Shown here in pieces: positions 30,226 through 39,485 of a stretch of DNA of 64,000 nucleotides (within the stretch, counting starts at the first letter, position 1; the number at the start of each line of letters is the position of its first letter). Source of the stretch: Streptomyces sp. NBC_01754 (lineage in GTDB: Bacteria > Actinomycetota > Actinomycetes > Streptomycetales > Streptomycetaceae); contig NZ_CP109132.1 in assembly GCF_035918015.1 (NCBI RefSeq), forward strand, positions 7,674,803-7,738,802, read 5' to 3'. Under the pieces are notes generated by a model. It made no database searches, was not told the DNA's origin, and saw only the letters and a list, made by a program, of their open reading frames with translations. Both the position numbers and the translations under genes were made by a program.

Positions 30226-31749
30226 TCAGCGGTGCAGCAGCCGGGCGAAGACCGTCGACAGCTCGTCCGCCGGGGACGGCGGCGGCTCCGGTGTCCGCCA
30301 GGCGATGAATCCGTCGGGGCGGATCAGCACCGCGCCGCCGCGACCCACGCCGTACGACGACAGGAAGCGCTCGGTGACTTCCGGCGGCTCCTGCTCGCCG
30401 ACGCGGTGGAAGGCGAGCGCAAGGCCGGTGGCGGTGCGCACGTGTGCCGCGGCGGCTTCCCAGGCTTCGCCGCCCGGGGCGACCAGCAGCCAGAAGTCGC
30501 CGTCCAGGAGGTCGTGCAGGGGTGCGGCACGGCCGGCCCGGTGCAGAGGGAGATGCGGGGCCCTGGTGCCGGGGCGGCCCGAGGGGAGGGTCGGGTCCTC
30601 CACCGGGGCGCCGTCGTCGGGGCCTTCCTCGGTCAGCACGGTGCCGGAGCGGTAGAGGTGACCGAAGAGGACGGTGTTCTCGGGGTGGTGCCGCGCGGCG
30701 ACCTCCTCGTCCAGGCCGCTGCGCTGGAGGTAGCGGATCACGCCCTGTTCGACGGTGAACTCGGCGACCGGCGCCCGCTCCTGCTCGTAGGTGTCCAGCA
30801 GACCGGGGCCGGCCTGGCCCCGCAGCACCAGGGCGAGCTTCCACGCCAGGTTGTGCGCGTCCTGCACGCCCATGTTGCCCCCGAACCCCCCGGTGGGGGG
30901 CATCACATGGGCGCAGTCGCCCGCAAACAGCACCCGCCCGGAGCGGAACCGGTCCGCGACCCAGGCGGCGATCTCCCAGCTGCTCGAGGACTCGACCGTC
31001 ACCGGCAGGTCCGCCGCTCCCACGGCGGCGCGCACCAGCTCGACGCACGCCTCGGTGTCGTACTCGCGGTGGCTGTCCTCGGGCGGCAGGCTGGGGGCCA
31101 GCACCCAGCGGTCGGAGCCGTCGCCGCCGAGCTTGCCGAGGACGCCCTTGACCTTCGGGTTGCTGACGAAGCACAGGAAGAACTTGCGCCCGGCCACATA
31201 GGGGTCGAGGTCCGCGTGGAAGATCACGTTCATCTGCCGGCCGAAGACGCCCTGCCCGTGGTGGCCGATGCCGAGGCTCTCCCGCACGGGGGTCCGGAAG
31301 CCGTCGGCGGCGACCAGGTACCGGGCGCGCACCCGCCGCTCCGCGCCCTCGGCGTCGCGCAGCACGGCGTCGACCCCGTCTGCGTCCTGGGTGAAGCGCA
31401 CCAGCTCGGTGGCGAACCGAATGTCCGCGCCCAGCTCCTCGGCGCGCGCCCGCAGCACCGGCTCGAAGCGATCCTGCCCGATCAGCGTCCAGCCGGTGGT
31501 GCCCACCTCGGTGGGGTCGTGCCGGAACGGGCCGTCGAACCGGCCGAGTTCGGTACCCGCGAGCGACTCGGCCTGCAGGATGTCGCCGTACTGCGCGTGC
31601 GGGTTCTCCTGCGCGCGCACCGCCCCCTCGAGCCCGAGCGCGCGCATCAGCTCCATCGTGCGCACCCCCTGCTGGGCGAGGAACAGGGCCGCGGCGAGGC
31701 CCACCATGCTGCCGCCCACGATCAGTACGTCGGTCGTCTCTTCCGCCAT
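30226..31749 (-). CDS. FAD-dependent aromatic monooxygenase with internal deletion in the FAD site
   Basis: The 507-residue protein keeps GGSMVGLAAALFLAQQGV, DGFRTPVRESLG, the GD motif LFAGDCAHVMPPTGGFGG and the C-terminal RPDGFIAWR. Compared with the product of 28052-29671, GV is followed directly by RTMEL, so about 22 residues equivalent to RATLVERHPDTSTHPKARAINP are missing in frame. This removes the acidic residue that binds the FAD ribose and the arginine of the FAD loop, so activity is doubtful. The gene is divergent from the DUF1772 gene. A GGAGG-type site lies before its start. Confidence 0.85.
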   Translation of the reverse strand: MAEETTDVLIVGGSMVGLAAALFLAQQGVRTMELMRALGLEGAVRAQENPHAQYGDILQAESLAGTELGRFDGPFRHDPTEVGTTGWTLIGQDRFEPVLRARAEELGADIRFATELVRFTQDADGVDAVLRDAEGAERRVRARYLVAADGFRTPVRESLGIGHHGQGVFGRQMNVIFHADLDPYVAGRKFFLCFVSNPKVKGVLGKLGGDGSDRWVLAPSLPPEDSHREYDTEACVELVRAAVGAADLPVTVESSSSWEIAAWVADRFRSGRVLFAGDCAHVMPPTGGFGGNMGVQDAHNLAWKLALVLRGQAGPGLLDTYEQERAPVAEFTVEQGVIRYLQRSGLDEEVAARHHPENTVLFGHLYRSGTVLTEEGPDDGAPVEDPTLPSGRPGTRAPHLPLHRAGRAAPLHDLLDGDFWLLVAPGGEAWEAAAAHVRTATGLALAFHRVGEQEPPEVTERFLSSYGVGRGGAVLIRPDGFIAWRTPEPPPSPADELSTVFARLLHR

Positions 31750-31938
31750 GAAGGCTCCTCCGGGTGAGTGGGGACCGTACCGGCGAAGTCAACACCCGGC
31801 CGCTCGAAGCGGGCTGGGGCCGGGGCCGAGCGCCTCAACCACCGGCAACATCACTCCCAGGCGTCCTCGAGCGGTGTGCGAGGCACCGCTGTCAGGGTCG
31901 AGCCGCGATGCGCAACGGACGACGGGAGGCGGAAAGCC

Positions 31939-32388
31939 GTGGTGGAGGTGCTGAGTGTGCTGGTGCTGTTGGATACCGGCCTGGTGGCCGGGGTGCTGTT
32001 CGCGGTCGCGGTGAGTGTGATGCCCGCGCTGATCGCGATGCCCCCGGACCGGTATGTGTCCACACACAAACTGCTGGGCCGGTACTACGACCGGATCATG
32101 CCGTTCATCGTCACCGGCTCCACGGTGATCGACGTGGCCTTCGCGATCCGGGGGACCGGCACCGTCCGCGTCCTGTTCGCGGCCGCCGCGCTGTGCATGT
32201 CCGGGGTCGCCGTGGTGTCGCAGACCAGGAACGTGCCGATCAACAACCGGGTCAAGCGCACGGGGCCGGAGGACCTCGGCCCCGGCTGGCAGGACCCGCG
32301 GATCCAGTGGCGCGACTGGCATCTGGTCCGCACCTGCTGCGCGGTGGCCGGGTGCACGCTGACCGCGGCCGCGGTGGTGCTGTCATGA
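31939..32388 (+). CDS. DUF1772 (anthrone oxygenase-like) membrane protein
   Basis: The 149-residue protein has about four hydrophobic segments and the family pattern PINNRVK...DPRIQWRDWHLVRT near the end. DUF1772 includes fungal anthrone oxygenases and many small actinobacterial proteins found with aromatic polyketide clusters, so a role in oxidising an anthrone-like ring is possible but unproven. GTG 31939 follows GGGAGGCGG; GTG 31942 is an alternative. Its stop overlaps the next gene's ATG (ATGA). Confidence 0.72.
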   Translation: MVEVLSVLVLLDTGLVAGVLFAVAVSVMPALIAMPPDRYVSTHKLLGRYYDRIMPFIVTGSTVIDVAFAIRGTGTVRVLFAAAALCMSGVAVVSQTRNVPINNRVKRTGPEDLGPGWQDPRIQWRDWHLVRTCCAVAGCTLTAAAVVLS

Positions 32389-32918
32389 GCCGGCCCGTCG
32401 TCGAGCGTTCCCTGCCGGACGGCGCGGACCGCGCGGACCGCGCGCAGGCCGACTCCCGGATGCGGGAACTGCTCTCCCGCCCCGACCCGGGGCCGGTGGG
32501 CGAGCGCCTCGCGCTGCTGCACTTCACCGGGCGGCGCACCGGCCGCCCGTACACCGTCCCGGCGGGTGTGCACCGCCTCGGCGGCGCTCCGGTCGTGGCG
32601 ACGGGCAGCCCCTGGCGGCACAACTTCGCGGGCGGCGCCGACGGCGAGCTGACCTGGCGCGGCGAGCGCACACAGGTCCGCTTCCTGCTGGTCGCTGACC
32701 CCGAGCGGACGGCCCACGGCTATCTGGAGCTGTACGAGCGCTACGGCGAAGCGGCGGAGCGGCGGCTCGGGATCACGGTCGCCGGTGGACGCACGCCCGG
32801 ATTCGAGGAGTTCGAGAACGCCGTGCAGCGCTGCGGTCTGTCCCTGGTCGAGGTCGTGCCCCGTACCGCCGCCACCGACGTAACCACCGACACTGCGAAC
32901 GAGAGGACCCCACGATGA
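32385..32918 (+). CDS. Deazaflavin-dependent nitroreductase/quinone reductase family protein
   Basis: The 177-residue protein shows LLHFTGRRTGRPYTVPAGVHRLGG and VVATGSPWRHNF, the pattern of Ddn-like F420-dependent enzymes (split beta-barrel). It would use F420H2 or a flavin to reduce quinones or double bonds. It is coupled by ATGA overlaps at both ends, to the DUF1772 gene before it and the asparagine synthetase homologue after it, so the three form one translation unit. Confidence 0.75.
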   Translation: MSRPVVERSLPDGADRADRAQADSRMRELLSRPDPGPVGERLALLHFTGRRTGRPYTVPAGVHRLGGAPVVATGSPWRHNFAGGADGELTWRGERTQVRFLLVADPERTAHGYLELYERYGEAAERRLGITVAGGRTPGFEEFENAVQRCGLSLVEVVPRTAATDVTTDTANERTPR

Positions 32919-34543
32919 GCGGAATCGCCGGCTGGGTCGACTTCGACCGGGATCTGACCCCGGAGGCCGCCACCGTACGCGCGATGGTGGACACCCTGGC
33001 CCACCGCGGCCCCGACGGGGAGGGCGACTGGATCCAGGGCCACGCCGCGCTGGCCCACCGCAGGCTGGCACTCCTCGAGGTGGAGAACGGCGTCCAGCCC
33101 GTCGTCCACGCCACGGACGGCGGCCCGGTGGCCGTGCTCACCCTCGACGGCGCGATCACCAACCATGTCGAGCTGCGGCGCGAGCTGGCCGCCAAGGGGC
33201 ACCGGTTCACCGGCCACGGCGACGGCGACGGCGAGGTGGCCCTGCACGCCTATCTGGAGTGGGGCGGGGAATTCCTGACCCGGCTCGAGGGCCTCTTCGC
33301 GCTCGCCGTCTGGGACGAGCGGCGTCAGGAGCTGCTGCTCGCCCGCGACCGGCTCGGCGTCAAGCCGCTGTGCTACTACCGCACTCCGTCGGGTCTGCTG
33401 TTCGGCTCGGAGCCCAAGGCGCTGCTCGCGCATCCGTCGGTGGAGCCGGTGGTCGACGCCGACGGGCTGCGCGAGCTGTTCGCGCACAGCCGCAAGCCCG
33501 GCACCGGGGTGTTCCGCGGTATCTGTGAGGTGCTGCCGGGCCACGCGCTGCTCGTGCGCCGCCCGGGTACTGCCCACCGGCGCTACTGGTCGCTGCCCGC
33601 CCGTCCGCACACCGACAGCCTCGAGACGATGGTGGCCACGGTGCGCCGGCTGCTGTCGGCAAAGCAGTCAGGACCCGGTCCGTTGCGCAGCTTCTCGGTC
33701 AACTTCGCGGGATACGCGGAGACCTTCGAGCCGCATCCGACGATGCGCGCCACCCCCGACGCCCCGTTCGCGGAGCTGGCGGCCCGGCACATCGGTACCG
33801 AGCACACCGAGATCCTGCTCGACACCGCCGTCCTCACCGACCCCGATGTGCACGCGGCGGCGCTGCGCAGCCAGGACGCTCCGTCCCCGCTCGGTGACAT
33901 GGACGTCTCCCTGCTGCTCTTCTTCGAGGCGCTGCGCAGCGCCGGCATCACTGCGGTTCTCTCGGGAGAGACCGCCGACGAGGTCTTCAACGGCTACTTC
34001 TGGGCGTACGAGCCCAGGCACAGCAACTCCACGACCTTCCCCTGGGTCTCCTTCGAGCGTGGCCACGACGCCGCCGCTGGCGGTCTGGGCTGCTCGCTGG
34101 TCGATCTCGGGCTCCGCAAGGAGCTGGACTTCATGGGCTACGCGGACCAGCACTACCGGGACGCGCTCGCCGAGGTGCCGCACACCGACGGCGAGAGCTC
34201 CGAGGAACGCAGGGCGCGCGAGATCACGTATCTCGCGCTGACCCGATGGGCGCCCACGCATCTGGACCGTGCGGACCGGATGAGCATGGCGCACGGGGTG
34301 CAGCTGCATCCGCCGTTCTGCGACCGGGCGCTGGTGGAGTACGTCTACAACGTGCCGGCAGCACTGAAGCGGGTGAACGGGCAGGAGAAGAGCCTGCTGC
34401 GGGCCGCGGTCGCGGACCTGCTGCCCGAGCCGGTGCTGGATAGGCGCAAGAGCGCCTATCCGACGACTCAGCCTGGATCCGCCGGCCTGATGCCTGTGGA
34501 CAACTTCTCCGGGAATGAGGAAGTGCCCTGTGACCTGCGATGA
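32915..34543 (+). pseudogene. Asparagine synthetase-like amidotransferase, catalytically degenerate and truncated
   Basis: The family is glutamine-dependent AsnB, and homologues amidate polyketide starters or acids (OxyD, xantholipin-type clusters). RGPDGEGDW, ARDRLGVKPLCYY and LSGETADEVFNGY are present. Three features argue against activity. The nucleophile Cys after Met is Ser (ATG AGC GGA). The synthetase PP-loop SGGxDS with its surroundings is missing where VRRLLSAKQ runs straight into GPLRSFSVNF (near 33650). The C-terminus is lost after YPTTQ (about 34473), where IS1380-like DNA begins, and the last ~25 codons are foreign. A mutant protein may still be made. Confidence 0.85.
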
Positions 34544-34593
34544 TTAGGTTTCTCTAGGACCACATCAAGCACGTTCACGAGGGCACTTCCGAG

Positions 34594-35962
34594 ATGCAAT
34601 CTTCCCATGCCCCAGGGGGGTTTCCGCGCGGTTCGACGACTCGAATCTGATCGCGTACGGCGGGCCGGCTCCGTTGGTGCGCCTGGCCGAGCGGTGCGGG
34701 TTGCCCGGTCTGGTTGTCGAGCTGGTGCGCCTGCCGGCGTCGGCCAACGGCACCGGCGCCTTCCCGGCGTCGAAGGTGATGGCGTTGGTCGCGGGGATGG
34801 CGGCGGGCGCGGACAGTATCGACGACATGGACCGGCTGCGGCACGCGGGTGCGGGTGCCGTCCACGCCGGGCAGCTTCCTGCGATCCTTCACTCACGGGC
34901 ACGTGAAACAACTCCATGCCGTCAGCCGCCGGTTGCTGCCACGCCTGGCGGCCCACACACCGCTGCTGCCCGGCTCGGACACCATCGCCCACCTCGATCC
35001 GGACGACACCATCAAGCCCGTCCACGGCTATGCCAAGCAGGACGTGGGCTATGGATACAACAAGGTCAAGGGCCTGAACGCGCTGATCGCGACGCTCTCC
35101 ACGCCGCTGGCCGCCCCGGTGATCCCCGCGACAAGGCTGCGCAAGGGCAGCGTGAACTCCGCCCGCGGCGCCGCCTCCTTCGCCACCGAGGCGATAACGA
35201 CCGCCCGCGCCTCGGGTGCCACAGGGGTGCTGATTGTGCGGGCCGACTCCGCCTACTACGGTGCGGAACTCATCGCCGCCCGCAAGGCGGCCGGCGCCCG
35301 CTCCTCGATTACCGTGCGCCACAACACCTCTGTCAAGACGGCCATCGCCACCGTCGCCGAGGACGCCTGGAGGCCGATCAAATACCCCCGGGCGATCTGG
35401 GACCACGACGATTCCCGCTGGATATCGGACGCGGAGATCGCCGAGATCCCCTACACCGCGTTCACCTCGAAGCCTAAGAAACAGCAGGTCACCGCACGCC
35501 TGATCGTGCGCCGAGTGAAACGCCTCAACCCCAAGGCGGTCCCCGAGGGCCAAGGCGAGCTGTTCACCACCTGGCGCTTCCACGCCGTGTTCACCGACAG
35601 TTCGCTCTCGCCGGCCGACGCCGAGAAGGACCACCGCCGGCACGCGATCGTGGAACAGGTGATCGCAGAGTTGAAAAACGGTCCGTTCACCCACGCGCCA
35701 TCGGGGAACTTCCAGGCCAACGCCGCCTGGCTCGCGCTGGCCGCCCTCACCTTCAACCTGATGCGACCCTGCGGCACCCTCGCCGATCACTTCCCACGCC
35801 CGCGCGACCTGCGCGACCATCCGCGAACACCTGATCAACGTGCCTGCCCGCCTCGCCCGTTCGGCCCGCCGGCTCACCCTGCACCTGCCAGAACACTGGC
35901 CCTGGCAAGAGGCCTTCGACACCCTCTTCCACGCCCTGCACGTCCCACCCCCACCGGCCTGA
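34594..35962 (+). pseudogene. IS1380-family transposase remnant
   Basis: Translated in three frames, the pieces reconstruct an IS1380-type DDE transposase: IAYGGPAPLVRLAERCGL, then GSDTIAHLDPDDT, IVRADSAYYGAE and HAIVEQVIAELKNGP (catalytic region). The C-terminus follows as ATIREHLINVPARLARSARR to the stop at 35960-35962. There are frameshifts near 34615 and 35780 and a short deletion near 34850, so it is dead. I could not define clean terminal repeats. It truncates the asparagine synthetase homologue. Confidence 0.82.
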
Positions 35963-36002
35963 CCAGGAACATCCGACCCGCCCGCGAGGGCCCGAGACCT
36001 GT

Positions 36003-36200
36003 GGACAAGTGGAAAAGCCGGGCAGACAGTGAGGATGTCAGTGGCTTCTCCGAGGGGTCTGACTCATGGGCAGACGGACGTCGTCGGACTGTCTTGCGCT
36101 GGATCCGTCGATCCACTCGGAGAAGCCACCGACACGCGACCGGACGGGCATTCGTGACTTTATAGGAGCTTGGCTCAAAAGCCCCATCACTGTCTTGTCC
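36003..36200 (+). ncRNA. Structured region upstream of IS110 transposase, candidate bridge RNA
   Basis: A perfect 14-bp inverted repeat, GTGGCTTCTCCGAG (36041-36054) with CTCGGAGAAGCCAC (36116-36129), encloses two smaller hairpins: GTCTG/CAGAC and GGATC-cgtc-GATCC. Outer pairings also exist: GGACAAG (36003-36009) with CTTGTCC (36194-36200), and AGACAGTGA (36024-36032) with TCACTGTCT (36187-36195). IS110-family elements encode a ~180-nt guide RNA in the noncoding end before the recombinase gene, and size and position fit. The assignment is inference. Confidence 0.4.
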
Positions 36201-36260
36201 GCCCGCCCGGCCGGCGCGTGCCGCCCCCGGAACAGACTCGCAAGGACGGACACGACCAGC

Positions 36261-37337
36261 ATGACGCACACCACCCCGCAGATCACCGGCGGAGTCGACA
36301 CGCACGGCCAGACCCACCACGCCGCGGTGATCGACTCGGTCGGACGGCACCTGGCCGACCAGGAGTTCCCCGCCACCATCCGCGGCTACCGCGACCTGCT
36401 CGACTGGATACGCTCCCACGGCACGCTCGTTGCGGTGGGCGTGGAGGGCACCGGCGCCTACGGGGCCGAGCTCGCCCGCGTGCTGACCGCCGCAGGGATC
36501 ACAGTCATCGACGTGGACCGCCCAGACCGCAAGACCCGCCGGATGAAGGGCAAGTCCGATCCGATCGACGCCTATGCCGCTGCGACGGCTGTGCTGTCGG
36601 GCCGGGCCACCGGCGTCCCCAAGAGCCGGGACGGTGGGGTCGAGGCGGTGCGGGTGCTGCGGATCGCGCGCCGCAGCGCGGTCAAGGCCCGCACCCAGGC
36701 CATGAACCAGATCCGCGGGCTGCTCGTCTCGGCGCCCGCGATGCTGCGCGAACAGGTCGCGGGCCTGGACCGCGCCGCGCTGATCCGCACCCTGGCCAGG
36801 CTGCGGCCTGGCAATGACCTGTCCCGCCCGCTGGCGGCTACCCGGGCGGCACTGCGCCGGCTCGCCCGCCGTCACCAGGCCATGGACGCCGAGATCACCG
36901 AGCTGGACGCGGAGATCGGCCCGCTGGTCGAGCAGGCAGCTCCCGCGCTGCTGGAGCTGTTCGGCATCGGCCCCGAGACCGCGGGCCAGCTGCTGGTCTC
37001 GGCCGGGGACAACCCCGAACGCATGCGATCCGAGGGCGCATTCGCGCACCTCGCCGGGGTCGCACCGATCCCGGCCTCCTCAGGACGCACCCACCGCCAC
37101 CGCCTCAACCGCGGCGGCGACCGGGCCGCCAACAACGCGCTCCACACCATCGTGCTCACCCGCATGCGCTTCGACGACCGCACCCGCGCCTACGTCGAAC
37201 GCCGCACCAAGGAAGGACTGTCCAAGAAAGACATCATGCGCTGCCTCAAGCGATTCGTCGCCCGCGAGGTCTACCGCGCACTGACCACCACACCCACAGA
37301 ACGAACCACTCAAACCGACCTCGTTCCAACGGCTTGA
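36261..37337 (+). CDS. IS110-family transposase (DEDD recombinase), intact
   Basis: The 358-residue protein has the RuvC-like N-terminal domain: GGVDTHGQTHHAAVID (first Asp), VGVEGTGAYGAELARVL (Glu) and KGKSDPIDAYAAA (Asp pair). The C-terminal serine-containing domain shows FGIGPETAGQLLVSAGDNPERMRSEGAFAHLAGVAPIPASSG and HRLNRGGDRAANNALHTIV. It is the only apparently intact transposase in the 34-45 kb graveyard. ATAGGAGC occurs on both sides (36162-36169 and 37343-37350) and might mark the core sites, although that leaves only ~99 bases upstream. Element ends are therefore uncertain. Confidence 0.9.
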   Translation: MTHTTPQITGGVDTHGQTHHAAVIDSVGRHLADQEFPATIRGYRDLLDWIRSHGTLVAVGVEGTGAYGAELARVLTAAGITVIDVDRPDRKTRRMKGKSDPIDAYAAATAVLSGRATGVPKSRDGGVEAVRVLRIARRSAVKARTQAMNQIRGLLVSAPAMLREQVAGLDRAALIRTLARLRPGNDLSRPLAATRAALRRLARRHQAMDAEITELDAEIGPLVEQAAPALLELFGIGPETAGQLLVSAGDNPERMRSEGAFAHLAGVAPIPASSGRTHRHRLNRGGDRAANNALHTIVLTRMRFDDRTRAYVERRTKEGLSKKDIMRCLKRFVAREVYRALTTTPTERTTQTDLVPTA

Positions 37338-37441
37338 CAACCATAGGAGCATCCAGCGGCCACCCCACGTCCGAAAACGGAAACACCGACCCGATCACGA
37401 GAATCAATCACTCACGAACCGATCCGGTGGATCAAGGCTGA

Positions 37442-37574
37442 GCCGATCCCCAAAAGAGACGGCGTCGGCCTGAGCCTCTACCGAGTCGTCCGCGAGCTGC
37501 AGATACTCCTCGCGACCTGGACCGGCGCCTGCCCCACCTGTCACCGCGACATACCAGACCCCGCACCAACATGA
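37442..37574 (+). pseudogene. C-terminal fragment of an IS701-type transposase
   Basis: About 44 codons read GLSLYRVVRELQILLATWTG-ACPTCHRDIPDPAPT, closely matching the C-terminus of the IS701-type transposase at 43487-44928 (GLTLYAVLRELQALLATWTG). Nothing else of that element is seen here. It is a left-over on the opposite strand from the other copy. Confidence 0.75.
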
Positions 37575-37738
37575 CCAAGCCCTATAGGAGTGTGGGTCAG
37601 TAAACAACTCCTGGAAAGCCACGCCTCGTGGTGAGGTGCGGCTGCCGACCGTTGCTCTTGAAAAGGCGTGGCTGCGGGGCAGTCGTGATGCGACAATCCG
37701 TCCGCAACTTGATCCACATCCGCGTCCCGGAGGTCCGC

Positions 37739-38353
37739 ATGGACATCGCTTCGCTGCTGCCGTTGACCACGTCCCGGTTGTCGCTGCGTCTGTTCACTCC
37801 CGGCGACGCCGACGACCTGTACGCCTACCAGAGCCTGCCGAGCGTGGCGCGCTACTTGTACCGGCCGACGCACACGCGTGAGCGCAGCGAGCAAGTTGCC
37901 GCCGAGCGTGCGGCGCAGACGGCCTGGCGCGCCGACGGGGACAAGCTGGCGCTCGCTGTCTGCCGACGCGATGAGCCCGGCGTCCTTGGAGAGGTGAGCC
38001 TCACCCTGGCCGATGTCCGCGCCGCCCAGGCCGAGATTGGCTGGACTCTCGACCCGAGTCACGAGGGACACGGCTACGCGACCGAGGCGGCCGCGGCGCT
38101 GGCCGGGTTTGCCTTCGACACACTGGGCGTGCACCGGCTCTACGCACGGCTGGATGTGGAGAACACCGGGTCTGTACGGGTCTGTGAGCGCCTCAGGATG
38201 CGCCGGGAGGCGCACCTGGTCGAGAACGACCTCGACGGGGATCGCTGGGGCAGCGAGTACATCTACGCGGCGCTGTCCGCGGATCTTGGCAGTCGATCAG
38301 GCGAGGGTCTGTACGGTGAACGGTGTAACTCCCGAGCTGGAAGCGACAGTTGA
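37739..38353 (+). CDS. GNAT-family N-acetyltransferase (RimJ/RimL type), 3' end altered by IS
   Basis: The ~204-residue protein has the GNAT order LTTSRLSLRLFTPGDADDLYAY, then IGWTLDPSHEGHGYATEAA (acetyl-CoA pyrophosphate loop) near residue 97 and LYARLDVENTGSVRVCERLRMR (motif B). ATG 37739 follows GGAGGT by five bases. Such enzymes acetylate protein N-termini, amino acids or antibiotics; the substrate is unknown. The natural end (about SEYIYAALSADLG) is followed by ~13 codons contributed by the IS256 remnant starting near 38303. The core domain is complete. Confidence 0.85.
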   Translation: MDIASLLPLTTSRLSLRLFTPGDADDLYAYQSLPSVARYLYRPTHTRERSEQVAAERAAQTAWRADGDKLALAVCRRDEPGVLGEVSLTLADVRAAQAEIGWTLDPSHEGHGYATEAAAALAGFAFDTLGVHRLYARLDVENTGSVRVCERLRMRREAHLVENDLDGDRWGSEYIYAALSADLGSRSGEGLYGERCNSRAGSDS

Positions 38354-39377
38354 TGACTGACGTGATGAGTGACATCGAGGCCGGGGAGGCCGCTGTGGAT
38401 GCCGTGGATGACGGTCTGGTTGCCGAGCTGGTGGCACGGGCCGAGGCCGGCGGGGTGAAGCTGACCGGTGCGGGCGGCCTGCTGGCGGAGCTCACGCGCA
38501 AAGTGCTGGAGTCCGCTTTGGAGGGCGAGCTGACCGACCACCTCGGGCACGGGCCCGGCGAACGGGCTGAGGGGGCGGGAGAACTACCGCAACGGGCACC
38601 GGTCCAAGACGGTGACCACCGAGGTCGGCCCGGTGGAGGTCACGGTGCCGCGGGATCGGGCGGGTACGTTCGAGCCGCAGCTGGTCAGGAAGCGCCAGCG
38701 GCGTCTGGGCGGCGTCGACGAGATGGTGCTGTCGCTGTCCGCGAAGGGCCTCACCCACGGTGAGATCTCCGCCCATCTGGCCGAGGTCTACGGAACCGAG
38801 GTCTCCAAGTCCACGATCTCGACGATCACCGACAGCGTGATGGCCGGCATGGCCGAGTGGCAGAACCGTCCCCTGGACAGCGTGTACCCGGTCGTGTTCA
38901 TCGACTGCGTGAACGTGAAGGTCAGGGACGTCAGGTCGCCAACCGGCCCGTCTACACCGCGCCGACCGAGGACGCCGCCCTGGAGCGTTTCCTGGAGTTC
39001 GGCGAGGCCTGGGGGAAGAAGTACCCGGCCATCGTGCGACTGTGGGAGAGCGCCTGGGCGGAGTTCGTCCCCTTCCTCCAGTTCGACGTCGAGATCCGCA
39101 AGATCGTCTGCACGACCAACGCGATCGAGTCCGTGAACGCCCGCATCCGCAAGGCCGTGCGGGCCCGCGGGCACTTCCCCACCGAACAGGCCGCGCTCAA
39201 GTGCGTCTACCTCGCGGTGATGAGCCTGGACCCAAAGGGCACCGGGAACAAACGCTGGACCATGCGCTGGAAGGCCGCACTCCAAGCCTTCGACATCACC
39301 TTCGACGGCCGGCTCACCGCCGGACGCCGATAGAAATCAACCAACCGAGTCCCACCGTTCGCTGTACAGACCCCCTC
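38303..39377 (+). mobile_element. IS256-family element, internally deleted
   Basis: Imperfect terminal repeats GAGGGTCTGTAC... (from 38303) and the complement ...GTACAGACCCCCTC (to 39377) bracket a broken transposase. No matching 8-9 bp target duplication is visible, so one end may have been rearranged. The ~1.08-kb length is well below the ~1.4 kb of complete IS256-type elements. Confidence 0.75.
38353..39333 (+). pseudogene. IS256-family transposase with frameshift and central deletion
   Basis: The N-terminus (GLLAELTRKVLESALEGELTDHLG) is followed by a frame change near 38570. The middle reads TTEVGPVEVTVPRDRAGTFEPQLV to VVFIDCVNVKVRD, with the first catalytic Asp. The sequence then jumps from VANRP directly to VYTAPTEDAALERF, losing roughly 120 residues including the second Asp. 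The C-terminus with TTNAIESVNARIRKAV (catalytic Glu) is present to the stop at 39331-39333. It cannot be active. Confidence 0.85.
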
Positions 39378-39485
39378 ACGCCAGTTGGGCGATCCCGGGA
39401 ACTTGCACAAGCCCTGACAAAGGGGACCGGGGCGCCGGTCGTTCTGCATATGATCTGAGCGGAGTTCAGGAAGAGGGGGCTGATC

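Noticed and set aside
34512..34590. Terminal inverted repeats for the IS1380-like remnant
   Set aside because: GTGGACAA near 34498 and near 36002 are direct, not inverted, and the other candidate stretches do not pair; ends cannot be defined.
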